From the NCBI RefSeq assembly GCF_009733815.1, contig NZ_WNXY01000003.1, positions 62,001-126,000 of the forward strand: a stretch of DNA of 64,000 bases. The letters are read 5' to 3'. A model generated the notes under the pieces. The model ran no database searches and was not told where the DNA came from. It saw nothing but the letters and a program-made list of their open reading frames with translations. Origin of the DNA: Pseudactinotalea suaedae. Its GTDB lineage: Bacteria; Actinomycetota; Actinomycetes; Actinomycetales; Beutenbergiaceae. Below, in pieces: positions 41,658 to 51,635 of this stretch. The stretch's first letter is position 1, and every line of letters begins with the position of its first letter. A program made the translations under genes and the position numbers.

Positions 41658-44459
41658 GTGACTGCTGCGCCGCCCGTGCCCACGCCCACCATCGCCACGC
41701 TCAGCGCCGAGCTGCGCACCGACTCGCCGTTCGTCGCGACGCCGACGCCGCGGCTGTCCTGGACGGTCGCCACCGAGCAGGCGGGTTGGATCCAGACCTG
41801 GGCCGAGCTCCGCGCGGGCGAGCAGACCATCCGGCTGGAGGGTCGCGACAGCGTCCTGGTCGAGTGGCCGTTCCCGCCCCTTGGCCCCGGCGAGAGCGTC
41901 GAGGTGAGCGTCCGCGCCGGCTCGGCCGAGAACGCCGAGACCGGCTGGAGCGCGCCGCTGACGGTGCGTGCGGGCTTCCTCGGAGACGGCGGCTGGGTCG
42001 CCGAGCCCGTGCGCCTGGCGAGCCCGCCCGATCGCTCACGGCCTGCGCTGCTGCGCACCACGTTCGACGCCGCCGACGTGGTCAGCGCCACGCTGTACTG
42101 GACCGCCCTGGGCGTCGCCGAGATCCGGGTCAACGGCGAGCTGATCGACGGCGACGTGCTCTCCCCCGGCTGGTCGGCCTACCAGCACCGGCTGGTGCAC
42201 GAGACCGTTGACGTGACCGCGTCGGTCCGCGCGGGCACCAACGCGATCGCCGCGGAGATCGGCGGCGGCTGGTACACCGAGCGCTGGGGCTTCCGGGAGA
42301 ACGCGGCCGAGGTGTACGGCAGCCAGCCGGCGCTCGCGCTGCAGCTGCACGTGGTGCATGCCGACGGCACCACCACCGTGGTCACGACCGACGAGACCTG
42401 GCGCGGCCGCACCGGCCCGACCCTGGCGAGCAGCCTCTACCAGGGCGAGTCCTACGACGCTCGCGAGGCCGTGCCGGGATGGGACCAGCCCGACTTCGAC
42501 GACTCGGCCTGGACCGCCGTCGAGAGGGCCGACGACGCGTTCCTCACCCCCGAGGCCCGGATCGCTCCGCCGATCCGGCGGACCGAGGAGATCGCCGTCG
42601 TCGAGGTCATCCGCACCCCGGCCGGGGCGACGGTGCTCGACTTCGGTCAGAACCTCGTGGGCCGGTTGCGCCTGACCGCCCGCGGCGCGGCCGGGACGAC
42701 GATCACGCTCAAGCACGCCGAGGTGCTCGAGCACGGCGAGCTCGGCACCCGGCCGCTTCGTTCCGCCGCGGCGACCGACACCTGGACGCTCGCGGGGTCG
42801 GGTGAGGAGACCTGGGAGCCGCGGTTCACCTTCCACGGCTTCCGCTACGCCCAGATCGAGGGCTGGCCGGGCGAGCTCGACCCGAGCGACGTCGTCGCCG
42901 TCGTCCTCCACAACGACATGGACCGCACCGGAACCTTCAGCACGAGCCACCCGCTGCTGCAGCAGCTGCACGACAACGTCGTGTGGGGCATGCGCGGCAA
43001 CTTCCTGGCCGTGCCGACCGACTGCCCCCAGCGTGACGAGCGGCTCGGCTGGACCGGCGACATCGAGGTGTTCGGCCCCACCGCCAGCTCGCTCTACGAC
43101 GTGCGCGGGTTCCTCACCAGCTGGCTGCGCGACCTCGCCCTGGAGCAGGAAGCGGCCGACGGCGTGGTCCCGTTCGTGGTGCCCAACGTGCTGCAGCTCA
43201 GCGGCCGGGTCACGCCTGCGGCTGCGTGGAGCGACGCTGCCGCCATCGTCCCGTGGACCCTCTACGAGCGGTACGGCGACGTCGGGGTGCTGCGCGAGGC
43301 CTACCCCTCGATGCGCAGCTGGGTCGAGGTGCTGCTCGAGATCTCCGGCGGCACGGGGCTGTGGGAGGGCGGGTTCCAGTTCGGTGACTGGCTCGACCCG
43401 GCGGCTCCGCCCGATCGCCCCGCCGAGGCCACGACCTCGCCCGACGTCGTGGCCGGCGCCTACCTGGCGCTCTCGGCGCGGATCGTCGCCGACGCTGCCG
43501 CGCTCCTCGGTCACACCGAGGACGAGGCGACCTACCGCGCCGCCGCCGATCAGGCGCGCGAGGCGTGGTGCCGCGAGTACGTCACCCCGGCCGGCCGGAT
43601 GATGTCCGACGGCCAGACCGCGTACGCGATGGCCATCGCGTTCGATCTCGTGACCGACGCCGAGATGCGGCAGCGACTCGGTGATCGGCTCGCGGACCTC
43701 GTCCGCGAGGACGGCTACCGGATCGGCACCGGCTTCGTCGGTACGCCGATCGTGTGCGACGCCCTCACGGTCACCGGCCACCTGGACGCCGCGACCCGCC
43801 TGCTCCTGCAGACCGAGAACCCCTCCTGGCTGTACCCGGTGACGATGGGGGCCACCACGATCTGGGAGCGCTGGGACTCGATGCTGCCCGACGGCACGAT
43901 CAACCCGGGGCAGATGACGTCCTTCAACCACTACGCGCTCGGCGCCGTGGCGGACTGGATGCACCGGGTCGTGGCGGGGCTGGCGCCGGTCGAGCCGGGG
44001 TACCGGACGCTCCGGATCGGCAGCCGCCCGCTGGTCGGGATCGACGCGGCCGCGGCGTCGCTGGACACGCCCTACGGTCCCGCCCGCGTGAGCTGGGAGC
44101 GCGACGGCGACCGGGTCACCGTGAGCGCCCTGGTGCCGCCGAACACGACGGCGCAGGTCGACCTTCCGGGCGTGCAGCCCGGCGAGATCGGCTCGGGCGA
44201 GCACACCTGGGTGATCGCGGCGCCGGAGGCACCGGTTCCGGCGCGCCCGCTCACGGTGGACTCCCCGAGCGCCGCGATCATCGACGACCCCGAGGCCTAC
44301 GCGCTGGTGGCCGAGACGATCGGGCGCATCACGCCGTCGAACCTCGACGCCTTCCACCGCACGCGGTGGAGCGAGCGTGCGACGCTGCGCGACCGGGTGC
44401 GCTACGCCTCCAACGAGCTGGTCGAGGAGCTGAACCGGGTGCTGGCGACGCTGACCTGA
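41658..44459 (+). CDS. GH78 alpha-L-rhamnosidase, cytoplasmic
   Basis: A 933-aa multidomain glycosidase removing terminal L-rhamnose. N-terminal beta domains carry LYWTALGVAEIRVNGELID, GGGWYTERWGFRENA and NLVGRLRLTARG. The (alpha/alpha)6 catalytic domain has FLAVPTDCPQRDERLGWTGD with the catalytic acid region, FGDWLDPA, TIWERWDSM and MTSFNHYALGAVADWM. The C-terminal beta domain follows, with about 60 extra residues (LVAETIGRITPSNLDAFHR). The GTG at 41658 is favoured because GAGG at 41645-41648 abuts the alternative ATG at 41649. No signal peptide. It supplies rhamnose to the rha operon. Confidence 0.95.
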   Translation: MTAAPPVPTPTIATLSAELRTDSPFVATPTPRLSWTVATEQAGWIQTWAELRAGEQTIRLEGRDSVLVEWPFPPLGPGESVEVSVRAGSAENAETGWSAPLTVRAGFLGDGGWVAEPVRLASPPDRSRPALLRTTFDAADVVSATLYWTALGVAEIRVNGELIDGDVLSPGWSAYQHRLVHETVDVTASVRAGTNAIAAEIGGGWYTERWGFRENAAEVYGSQPALALQLHVVHADGTTTVVTTDETWRGRTGPTLASSLYQGESYDAREAVPGWDQPDFDDSAWTAVERADDAFLTPEARIAPPIRRTEEIAVVEVIRTPAGATVLDFGQNLVGRLRLTARGAAGTTITLKHAEVLEHGELGTRPLRSAAATDTWTLAGSGEETWEPRFTFHGFRYAQIEGWPGELDPSDVVAVVLHNDMDRTGTFSTSHPLLQQLHDNVVWGMRGNFLAVPTDCPQRDERLGWTGDIEVFGPTASSLYDVRGFLTSWLRDLALEQEAADGVVPFVVPNVLQLSGRVTPAAAWSDAAAIVPWTLYERYGDVGVLREAYPSMRSWVEVLLEISGGTGLWEGGFQFGDWLDPAAPPDRPAEATTSPDVVAGAYLALSARIVADAAALLGHTEDEATYRAAADQAREAWCREYVTPAGRMMSDGQTAYAMAIAFDLVTDAEMRQRLGDRLADLVREDGYRIGTGFVGTPIVCDALTVTGHLDAATRLLLQTENPSWLYPVTMGATTIWERWDSMLPDGTINPGQMTSFNHYALGAVADWMHRVVAGLAPVEPGYRTLRIGSRPLVGIDAAAASLDTPYGPARVSWERDGDRVTVSALVPPNTTAQVDLPGVQPGEIGSGEHTWVIAAPEAPVPARPLTVDSPSAAIIDDPEAYALVAETIGRITPSNLDAFHRTRWSERATLRDRVRYASNELVEELNRVLATLT

Positions 44460-44471
44460 TCGCCGCGCCGG

Positions 44472-45419
44472 TCAGGCGAGCAGCGCGCGGGCGGTGTTGG
44501 AGTCGGTGACGAGGACATCGATCCAGCCGCCGCGGGCTGCCGCACGGATCGCCTCGACCTTGCGCTCGCCACCGGCGACGCCGATCTTCCTCGGCACGGC
44601 ACGCAGCGTCTCGGCGTCGATCCCGAGGACGCGGTGGTGCAGGTCGCTGTCGACGAGCCGACCCTCGGCGTCGAAGAAGTTGAGGCAGACGTCACCGACG
44701 GCGCCGAGCCCGGCGAGCTCGTCGAGATCCGGCTGCGGGAGCGCGTTGCCCGAGGAGACGAGCAGCGGCGACGGCTGCACGCTGCCGATGCCGACCAGCA
44801 CGACGCTCAGATCGGACCAGGCCGCGACGACGTCGGCCACGTAGGGGTCCGCGAGCAGGGCGTCGCGCACCTGCTCGCTCGCGACGACTCCCGGCGCGGG
44901 GAAGTACATCGCCTCGCCGCCGGTGACCTGGGCGAGCCGGTCCGCCAGCCGGGTCGCCTGCACCTGCACCGATGCCGCGCCGACACCGCCGAGGATCTGC
45001 ACCACGCGCTCGGCCCCGCGGCTGGGACGAGGCGCCATCGCCTCGACGACCGCGAGCAGCGACGCCGACCACGAGGACAGCCCGACCCGCTCGGTCGGCA
45101 TCAGCGTGCTCTCGAGATACGCGGCGCCGGCCGCACCGATCGCGGCGAGCGAGGTGGGCTCGTCGGAGGTCGAGGAGCCGGCCACGACGACGTCGGTCAG
45201 TCCGAGCGCGGTGCGCACCTCTTCCTCGAGATCGGCGAACGAGCCCGGGGGCGCGACGACGACCGTCCGCACGATCCCCCGCGTGACCGCTTCCTTCAGC
45301 AGCCGCGAGACACGCGACTGCGAGACGTGCAACCGGTCCGCGATCTCGGGCTGGCGCAGCCCTTGCTCGTGGTACATCCGCGCGACCTTGACGAGCATCG
45401 ACAACCGGTCCTCGGGCAT
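44472..45419 (-). CDS. SorC/DeoR-type sugar-binding transcriptional regulator
   Basis: A 315-aa regulator. N-terminal helix-turn-helix: LVKVARMYHEQGLRQPEIAD, then RLHVSQSRVSRLLKEAVTRG. The C-terminal sugar-phosphate-binding domain has VVVAGSSTSDEPTSLAAIG, VQILGGVGAASVQVQATRLA, VLVGIGSV and the closing KIGVAGGERKVEAIRAAARG typical of the SorC family. A minus-strand GATAGT ends 8 nt before the ATG, so it may be leaderless. It is convergent with GH78 (12 nt). Likely inducer: a phosphorylated sugar, perhaps apulose-4-phosphate from the operon at 49.8-54.9 kb. Confidence 0.93.
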   Translation of the reverse strand: MPEDRLSMLVKVARMYHEQGLRQPEIADRLHVSQSRVSRLLKEAVTRGIVRTVVVAPPGSFADLEEEVRTALGLTDVVVAGSSTSDEPTSLAAIGAAGAAYLESTLMPTERVGLSSWSASLLAVVEAMAPRPSRGAERVVQILGGVGAASVQVQATRLADRLAQVTGGEAMYFPAPGVVASEQVRDALLADPYVADVVAAWSDLSVVLVGIGSVQPSPLLVSSGNALPQPDLDELAGLGAVGDVCLNFFDAEGRLVDSDLHHRVLGIDAETLRAVPRKIGVAGGERKVEAIRAAARGGWIDVLVTDSNTARALLA

Positions 45420-45538
45420 GGGGCGAGACTATCGGGGCGGCGCGGGCAGAACGGACGTGAGAGGCCGCTCGCCGGCCGCGAGACCCCCCAGCCCACGAGA
45501 TCGGACAGCGGAGGCTTGCTGCACCGCGCTGCCGGTCG

Positions 45539-46484
45539 TCAGCGGCCGGGTGGCCGATAGAGCGCAGGCACGGGTCGGTAGCCGTTGACGACCTCGCGCG
45601 CGATCTGCTGCGTGATCTTGGTGAACACCCAGCCCTCCTCGGCGATCTCGTCCCAGTACACCCGCACGACCGAGTCACCGGGGTCCGCGCGGTACTTGCC
45701 GGCGCCGTCGAACTCCACGTGCAGCCACATGCGGGTGCCGTTCCTGCGGAAACGCCATGCGACGTCGGTGAAGACAGGTCCGCGGCTTGTTCGGACCTCC
45801 TTCTGCAGGACGGGTATGGGCATCCCGCGACTGATCGCGATCCAGCGCACCACCGACTCCGGCGCCGACTCCGCCAGCGGGTCGGCTGCGGTGATGACGG
45901 CGCGCGCCTGAACGGCGCCACGGGACCGCGGCTCGATCCGAGCAAGGCGTGGAGCCCGCAGCTCGGCGGCGCGGGCCTCGACATCGGCGTGCGGTTCGGC
46001 ACGCTGGGGTCGGACCACGGACCACGGACCGCATGCCGCTGTCCGCGATCACCAGGGCGTCACGCGGGTGGAGCGACCGCGCACAGTCCACGATGGTGCG
46101 TTCGAGACCGGTCACGCGGGACGGACCGACCTGCATGACGTCGGCGTCGTCGAGCGAGCACGCGCGGCGTCGGACGTCGCGCGGCAGCCCTGCTCGCGGG
46201 TTGGAGGGCTGGATCACCGTGGTGACGGAGGGGATGCGCCACACCGCGAAGTCGTGCGCCAGCGCCGCCGATTCCTCCGCCAGTGCGGCGTTCACCAGCT
46301 GTCGTTGTGCGGCCAGAGCGGTCGCCAGGGCTCGCTGGCGGTCCTGCTCCCACCGCTCTCCCACGGGCGACTCCGCGTACGCACCCCGCCGGACGCGGGT
46401 CCAGACACCCTCACGAAGCAGCTGATCGGCAACAGGACGGCTGACATCTCGACGCAGGTAGACCTCGGGAAGTCGCGCAGCCAT
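45539..46484 (-). pseudogene. AbiEi/DUF559-like gene with a frameshift at a 7-bp tandem repeat
   Basis: From ATG 46484 (AARLPEVYLRRDVSRPVADQ) the frame codes for a protein with an AbiEi-antitoxin-like winged-helix start and a central region ending ALVIADSGMRSVVR. There the frame slips: the natural continuation (PQRAEPHADVEARAAELRAP) lies in another frame down to 45539. That part holds the DUF559-type nuclease core TDVAWRF and LHVEFDGAGKY, a PD-(D/E)XK-like D...E-x-D-x4-K pattern. The break coincides with tandem CGGACCA units at 46011-46030. Removing one 7-nt unit restores a single frame of about 312 codons, so the gene is either recently broken, phase-variable, or affected by a sequencing error. 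Confidence 0.85.
46011..46030. repeat. CGGACCA tandem repeat (2.9 copies) causing the frameshift
   Basis: Two full CGGACCA units and a third lacking its last base. The unit length is not a multiple of three, and one unit too many exactly accounts for the frame change. Confidence 0.9.
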
Positions 46485-46543
46485 GTGTCGATGGTGCCGG
46501 GATCGGGCCAGATCCCGCTGAGGCCCTGTGGACGACGGCCCGG

Positions 46544-46566
46544 CCGCCGACGAGATCGGACGGCGG
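46544..46566 (-). terminator. Hairpin downstream of importer 2
   Basis: CCGCCG/CGGCGG 6-bp stem enclosing the intergenic word ACGAGATCGGA, 5 nt after the permease stop on the minus strand. Confidence 0.45.
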
Positions 46567-46571
46567 GGTGC

Positions 46572-47408
46572 TCAGCCCTTCACGGCGCCGCTGGTCATGC
46601 CGGCCACGATCTGCCGGTTGAAGAAGATGTACATCACCAGGGGCGGGATCGTGATCAGCAGGATGTCGGTGAACAGCAGGTTCCACTGGTTCAGCGTCTG
46701 GCTCTGGAAGTTGTAGAGCGTCAGCTGCACGGTCGCGTTCTCGTCGCCGGGGAGGAAGTAGAGCGGACCGGTGAAGTCGTTGAACACGTTGACCGCCTGC
46801 ACCACGACGACCGTGACCATGGCGGGTCGCAGCAGCGGTGCCACCACCCCGAAGAAGACCCGGAGCGGGCCGGCGCCGTCGATGGTGGCCGCCTCGTCGA
46901 GCTCCTTGGGGATCGTCGAGACGAAGGCACGGAACAGCAGGACGCAGAAGGACAGCCCGAAGGTCGCCTGGATGAAGATCATCCCGGGGATCGTCTTGAA
47001 GATCCCCAGCGCCTGCATGACCCAGATCGTCGGGACGACGGCGGGCGGCACGATCAGGCCCGCCAGCACCAGGAAGTTGACCGTGGGGTTCCAGCGCGAG
47101 CGCCGCCGCTGCAGCACGTACCCGACCATGGCGGCGAAGATGACCATGAGCGTGACGCTCAGCACCGTGATGACGGTGCTGTTGATGAACGCCCGCACCA
47201 CCAGACCGTTCCGGATGGTCAGCACCTCGGTGATGTTCTCCCAGAGCGCCCACTCGGTCGGCAGCGAGAAGCCGAACAGCGAAGCCTCGGCGGGTGTCTT
47301 GCCCGCCATCAGGAAGATGAACGCGAACGGCACGATGAACACGATCACCGACAGCAGGATCGCGATCGTCCCGACGACGACGGAGCGGATCTTCGCCCTG
47401 CGCCTCAT
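46572..47408 (-). CDS. Carbohydrate ABC transporter permease (MalG type), importer 2
   Basis: A 278-aa permease with six membrane segments and the EAA loop LDEAATIDGAGPLRVFFGVVAP. The tail IFFNRQIVAGMTSGAVKG is typical of MalG proteins. The ATG at 47408 overlaps the MalF-type stop (ATGA). Last gene of importer 2; a short hairpin follows. Confidence 0.95.
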   Translation of the reverse strand: MRRRAKIRSVVVGTIAILLSVIVFIVPFAFIFLMAGKTPAEASLFGFSLPTEWALWENITEVLTIRNGLVVRAFINSTVITVLSVTLMVIFAAMVGYVLQRRRSRWNPTVNFLVLAGLIVPPAVVPTIWVMQALGIFKTIPGMIFIQATFGLSFCVLLFRAFVSTIPKELDEAATIDGAGPLRVFFGVVAPLLRPAMVTVVVVQAVNVFNDFTGPLYFLPGDENATVQLTLYNFQSQTLNQWNLLFTDILLITIPPLVMYIFFNRQIVAGMTSGAVKG

Positions 47409-48307
47409 CGCTCCACCTCCCGCCGGTTGAGCAGGTACGAGACCGGGATGACGATCGCCGTCACGACGATGAAGAGCACGACGTTGCCGGCGGTCGAGAG
47501 GCCGTAGAAGCCGGCCTGGTACTGCTTGTAGATGACCGACGCGATCACGTCGCTGGTGAACCCGGGGCCGCCGCGGGTCGTCGCCCAGATCAGGTCGAAC
47601 GAGCGCAGCCCGCCGATCAGCGAGAGCAGCACCACGGTGGCGGTCGCCGGCCGGACCAGCGGCAGCGTGATGTGCCGGAAGTTCTTCCAACCTCCTGCGC
47701 CGTCCACCTTGGCCGCCTCGTAGTACTCGGTGGGGATCGCGGCCAGACCCGCGATGTAGATCAGGGTGGCGATGCCGACGCCCTTCCAGACGTCGATCAG
47801 GGCCACCGAGAACAACGCCCACTGCGGGTCGGTGAGCCAGGCGGGCCCCGTGATCCCGAGCGTGGCGAGCGAGCTGTTGATCAGCCCGTCGAAGGGGTCC
47901 ATCAGCACCTTGAAGGTGATGCCGACCCCGATCGCCGAGACGAGCACGGGGAAGAACACCACCGAGCGCAGGTAGCCACGCGCGATCAGCTGGCTCGTGA
48001 GCAGCAGCGCGAGGGCAAGTCCGAGCACCACCTTGAAGCCGGAGGTGACGAACCCGTAGATGAAGGTGTTGATGAACCCGGTGCGCAGCTGGGGCTCGCT
48101 GAAGAACGTGATGAAGTTCTGCATCCCCGTGAACTCCACGTCCTGCAGCGACCACCGCGTGAACGCGAAGTAGAACGACGCGAAGGTCGGGATCGCGAAC
48201 AGCACGACGTACAGCAGCCCGGCGGGCAGGTAGAACCACGTGGGGTAGATGCTCCTGACGGAGCGTCGCTTCTTCGTGACACCGGGATCGATGACGGCCT
48301 GAGCCAT
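47405..48307 (-). CDS. Carbohydrate ABC transporter permease (MalF type), importer 2
   Basis: A 300-aa permease. A charged N-terminal tail (DPGVTKKRRSVRSIYPTW) precedes six membrane segments; the EAA loop is YEAAKVDGAGGWKNFRHITLP and TTRGGPGFTSDVI is the conserved loop near the C-terminus. The start at 48307 lies 39 nt after a hairpin that separates it from the binding-protein gene. Confidence 0.95.
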   Translation of the reverse strand: MAQAVIDPGVTKKRRSVRSIYPTWFYLPAGLLYVVLFAIPTFASFYFAFTRWSLQDVEFTGMQNFITFFSEPQLRTGFINTFIYGFVTSGFKVVLGLALALLLTSQLIARGYLRSVVFFPVLVSAIGVGITFKVLMDPFDGLINSSLATLGITGPAWLTDPQWALFSVALIDVWKGVGIATLIYIAGLAAIPTEYYEAAKVDGAGGWKNFRHITLPLVRPATATVVLLSLIGGLRSFDLIWATTRGGPGFTSDVIASVIYKQYQAGFYGLSTAGNVVLFIVVTAIVIPVSYLLNRREVER

Positions 48308-48346
48308 CGCTCACCTACTTCCTGTTCGAGGGCGGTGGGGTGCCGA

Positions 48347-48382
48347 CACCCGCCCCGCGCCGATGGTGGCGCGGGGCGGGTG
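48347..48382 (-). terminator. 15-bp-stem hairpin between binding protein 2 and its permease
   Basis: CACCCGCCCCGCGCC (48347-48361) pairs perfectly with GGCGCGGGGCGGGTG (48368-48382) around a 6-nt loop. It begins 6 nt after the binding-protein stop, the same place as the hairpins of importers 1 and 3. Confidence 0.75.
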
Positions 48383-48388
48383 CACGGA

Positions 48389-49699
48389 TCACCAGCCGTC
48401 GAGACCGAGCTGCTGCGCCTGCTTGATGACGTCCTCGTCGTAGAGGGCCGCGCCCTCCTCAGCGGTCGAGATGCCGGAACCGACCTGGACCGTGATGTTC
48501 TCCAGGTTCGGGCCCTTGATCGGCGACACGAACTCCAGCGCCGGGTTGGCGAGCTCGTTGTCCACCCAGACCTGCAGGTCCTGCGTGGCCTGCGGGACAT
48601 CCGCGGGAAGCTCGCACAGGCTGGTGGCGAACGGGCCGGCGGGGACGTTCAGCTCGACCTGCAGGCGGCAGCCCTCGGGCGAGTTCACGAACTCCACCAG
48701 CAGCTTGGCCGCCTCCAGCTCCTCACCCTCGGTCGTGCTGGGGATGTAGACGGCGTTGGGCAGCCAGATCGTGGCGCGGGTGTCGTCCTCCTCCTGTGCC
48801 GGGAGCGGGAAGAAGCCGACGTCACCGATGTTGTCCGGGTAGTTCTGCGAGATGGTGGAGACGCCACCGCTGAGGATCGGGTAGTGCGCACCCTCGCCCG
48901 TGGCGACCATCCGCAGACCGTCGTCGAAGAGCGCCGAGGCGAAGTCCTCGTTGAAGTAGCCGCCCTCGTACGCCTCCTGCTGGTTGAGGAAGCTCTGCAG
49001 CGCCGGCTGCTCGGCGTAGCGGCGCTCGTTGGCGGTGTACCCCTCGGCCCAGTCCGGGTCCTGCGCCGCGACGTTGCCGAAGTCGCCCAGCACGAACAGC
49101 TGGCTGGTCCAGGTGTCGCCGTAGGTCTGGATGATCGCGGTGTGCCCGGCGGCCTTGATCGCATCGTTGTTGGCCATGAAGTCGGCCCACGTCGTGGGGA
49201 CCTCGAGGCCGAGCTCCTCGTACATCGGGATGTTGTAGAGGATGCCGCCTGCCTGCGACGTGCCGTTCGGTGCGCCGTAGAGGCCGTTCTCGGTGGACAC
49301 GACCGGGATGAAGGGCTCGATGAGCGAGTCCGTCCACTCCTGGTCGCTCAGGTCCACCAGGTTCTGGTCGGGGTTGATCGCCTGCAGCAGCGAGCCGGTG
49401 TTGTAGGTGAACACATCCTCCATCTCGCCGGTGGCGAGCTTGGTCTTGACCAGGTTGTCGCCCTCGGTGCCGCCGGGCTGGGAGTTCATCGTGACCGTGA
49501 TCTCGGGATGCTCCTCGTTGAAGGCCGCGATCAGGGCCTCGCCCCACGCCGGACCCGTGCCGCCCGTCTGCACCAGCAGCGTGATCTCGACGTTCTCGCC
49601 GTCACCGGAACCGCCGCCCCCGCCGGAGCACGCCGCCACTGCCGCCAGCGCGGTAGCAGCAAACCCCGCCGCAAGGACGCGTCGCTTGTGAACTGCCAT
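48389..49699 (-). CDS. Extracellular sugar-binding lipoprotein, importer 2
   Basis: A 436-aa family 1 solute-binding protein. Signal peptide MAVHKRRVLAAGFAATALAA with lipobox AVAAC (Cys24) and a glycine/serine-rich linker. The mature part contains ITLLVQTGGTGPAWGEALIA, FNEEHPEITVTMNSQPGG, GLYGAPNGTSQAGGILYNIP and GEGAHYPILSGGVSTISQ. It lies directly downstream of the split-transketolase operon on the same strand, so the imported sugar may feed that pathway. Its own promoter and LacI-type operator are upstream. Confidence 0.94.
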   Translation of the reverse strand: MAVHKRRVLAAGFAATALAAVAACSGGGGGSGDGENVEITLLVQTGGTGPAWGEALIAAFNEEHPEITVTMNSQPGGTEGDNLVKTKLATGEMEDVFTYNTGSLLQAINPDQNLVDLSDQEWTDSLIEPFIPVVSTENGLYGAPNGTSQAGGILYNIPMYEELGLEVPTTWADFMANNDAIKAAGHTAIIQTYGDTWTSQLFVLGDFGNVAAQDPDWAEGYTANERRYAEQPALQSFLNQQEAYEGGYFNEDFASALFDDGLRMVATGEGAHYPILSGGVSTISQNYPDNIGDVGFFPLPAQEEDDTRATIWLPNAVYIPSTTEGEELEAAKLLVEFVNSPEGCRLQVELNVPAGPFATSLCELPADVPQATQDLQVWVDNELANPALEFVSPIKGPNLENITVQVGSGISTAEEGAALYDEDVIKQAQQLGLDGW

Positions 49700-49745
49700 T
49701 CCCTGACCTCCTCGTCATGGACCAAGCAGCACTCCATCGGCTGCC

Positions 49746-49759
49746 TTGAAACGTTCCAA
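49746..49759. promoter_or_regulatory. LacI-type operator of importer 2
   Basis: TTGAAACGTTCCAA (12 of 14 positions palindromic), immediately downstream of the -10 on the minus strand; an adjoining CCAAACGTTAAG extends the pattern across the -10. Confidence 0.75.
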
Positions 49760-49789
49760 ACGTTAAGCGCGAACCGCTAGCCCCGTCAA
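49760..49789 (-). promoter_or_regulatory. Promoter of importer 2
   Basis: -35 TTGACG (plus-strand CGTCAA 49784-49789), 18-nt spacer, -10 TAACGT (plus-strand ACGTTA 49760-49765). The same -10 hexamer is used by importer 1. Confidence 0.65.
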
Positions 49790-49830
49790 GGTTTTCGCAG
49801 TCACGATCCCGTAACGCGGCGGGAGCCGCC

Positions 49831-50649
49831 TCAGCTCATGAACATGCCGCCGTCGACGTTGATCGCCTGCCCGGTGATGTAGCTGCCGGCGTCGGAGGCC
49901 AGGAACAGCAGCAGGTTGGCCACGTCGGACACCGCCGCGGGTCGCCGCAGCGGGATGTCGGCGATCCACTCGGCGATCAGCTCTCCGGGCTGGTAGTCGC
50001 CGAGCCGGCGGCCCCACTCGGCGTCGTTGTACTGCCACATCTCGGTCTCGACGATGCCGGGGCAGTAGCAGTTGACCCGGATCCCGTCCGGCGCCAGCTC
50101 CTTGGCGAGCGACTGCGACATCCCGATGACGCCCATCTTGGACGCCGCGTAGTGCGGCGTGTAGATGAAGCCCTGCCGCCCCTGCCCGGAGCTCGCGTTC
50201 AGGACGCTGCCACCACCGGCGGCACGCAGCAGCGGCACCGCCTCCCGGGTGGCGACGAACGCGGCCGTGGTGTTGACGGCGAGCACACGCGCGAAGTCGG
50301 CCGTGCTGAGCTCGTCGATCTCGGAGATCGTGATGATGCCCGCGTTGTTGACCAGCACGTCGAGCGCGCCCCAGCGCTCACGCACCCCCTCGAAGACGGC
50401 CGCCACCTGGGCGTCGTCGGTGAGATCGACGACGGCGGAGCTCACCTCGTGCCCCCGGCTCGCCATGTCCGTCGCGGCGGCGACCACGGCCTCGTCGCGG
50501 TCCAGCAGCAGCACGGCAGCACCGCTCGAGGCGAACGCCTCCGCGATCCCGAGCCCGATGCCGCGCGCCGCCCCCGTCACCACGACCCGCCGGCCGGTGA
50601 AGTGACCGGCGAAGATCGGGGACGCGACGACCGCGCTGCCGTCGGTCAC
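49831..50649 (-). CDS. Short-chain dehydrogenase/reductase
   Basis: A 272-aa NAD(P)-dependent [48 protein letters not shown], active-site Ser in [10 protein letters not shown] and catalytic [10 protein letters not shown]; the C-terminus [16 protein letters not shown] is typical. GTG start at 50649 overlaps the isomerase stop (GTGA). It is last in the transketolase operon; it probably oxidises or reduces a sugar or polyol feeding that pathway (for example apiitol or apiose), which is inference. Confidence 0.9.
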   Translation of the reverse strand: MTDGSAVVASPIFAGHFTGRRVVVTGAARGIGLGIAEAFASSGAAVLLLDRDEAVVAAATDMASRGHEVSSAVVDLTDDAQVAAVFEGVRERWGALDVLVNNAGIITISEIDELSTADFARVLAVNTTAAFVATREAVPLLRAAGGGSVLNASSGQGRQGFIYTPHYAASKMGVIGMSQSLAKELAPDGIRVNCYCPGIVETEMWQYNDAEWGRRLGDYQPGELIAEWIADIPLRRPAAVSDVANLLLFLASDAGSYITGQAINVDGGMFMS

Positions 50650-51635
50650 GGCTGCGACTCGTAGCCCTTGAACAGCGCCCGCTGCACGAGCGCGAGCGCA
50701 CCGAGGGCGTCGTGCTGCTCCTGAGCGGCGCGCACGCCTTCCACGTCGAGCTCGTCGAGGCCACGCTCGACGGCCTTGAGGAAGTCGATCGCGTGGTCGG
50801 CGGCCCTCACCGAGTCCTCCCGGAACGGGAACTGGTCGAGCTGCCAGACGCCCTCCCAGCCGTTCTTGCGCAGCGTGTAGAAGAACTCGAAGAGCTCGAT
50901 CGGGTGCACGGTGCCGGCGACCATGTCGTCGTCCCAGCCCCGCATGTTGTCGTTGACGTCCATGCCGAACAGGCGCCCGTAGTCGATCGCGAGCTGGGCG
51001 GAGTCGGCGGGCGACTCGCCGCCGAACAGCGCGTGCCCGAAGTCGAGCAGGATGCCGACGTTCGGCAGGCCGATCTTCTCGATGCCGAGCAGCGTGCGGG
51101 ACACCGAGTCGAAGCTCATGTGGACGCGCGGCTCGCGCGGCTTGTACTCGATGACGAACTTGAGGTCGGGGTTCTCCGACGCGAGCTGGCCCACGCCGTC
51201 GAGCGAGGCCTTCCAGAGTGCGCCGTGGTCCACCTGGAACGGGTAGTCCCAACCGTCCTGTCCGGGCCACAGCTTGACGTACTCGGCGCCGAAGTGCCGC
51301 ACCACGTCGGCCGCCTCGGTGACCAGCTCGTGGGTGAGCCGACGCACACCCGGGTCGGGGTTGGTGAAGGACCCCTTCATGAAGGTGCGGGTGTAGATCT
51401 CGGGCGTGATGCCGATGGCGCTGAGCCCGGCACGCTCGAGCGCCTCGCCGACCTGCTCGTTGCTGAACTCCCCGCCCCAGAACGGGTAGTTGAGGTCGAC
51501 GACCGACAGGTCGCGCACCTTGCCCGCGAGCTCGATGGCCTCGAGGATCGTCATCGGGTCGCCGTAGCCATCGGTGGCGTACCGGTCCACGTAGGTGGCG
51601 AAATGCCAGATGCCGGCTCCGTAGCGCTGTGCCAT
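50646..51635 (-). CDS. Xylose-isomerase-like TIM barrel, D-apiose isomerase candidate
   Basis: A 329-aa sugar isomerase. Metal-binding and active-site blocks are seen in [74 protein letters not shown] and [14 protein letters not shown] 51635 is chosen over the GTG at 51638 because AAGGAG is 7 nt away; it overlaps the kinase stop by 1 nt. The set isomerase + FGGY kinase + split transketolase equals the known D-apiose route, in which D-apiose is converted to apulose. Rhamnose- or lyxose-type isomerase activity is the main alternative. Confidence 0.85.
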   Translation of the reverse strand: MAQRYGAGIWHFATYVDRYATDGYGDPMTILEAIELAGKVRDLSVVDLNYPFWGGEFSNEQVGEALERAGLSAIGITPEIYTRTFMKGSFTNPDPGVRRLTHELVTEAADVVRHFGAEYVKLWPGQDGWDYPFQVDHGALWKASLDGVGQLASENPDLKFVIEYKPREPRVHMSFDSVSRTLLGIEKIGLPNVGILLDFGHALFGGESPADSAQLAIDYGRLFGMDVNDNMRGWDDDMVAGTVHPIELFEFFYTLRKNGWEGVWQLDQFPFREDSVRAADHAIDFLKAVERGLDELDVEGVRAAQEQHDALGALALVQRALFKGYESQP

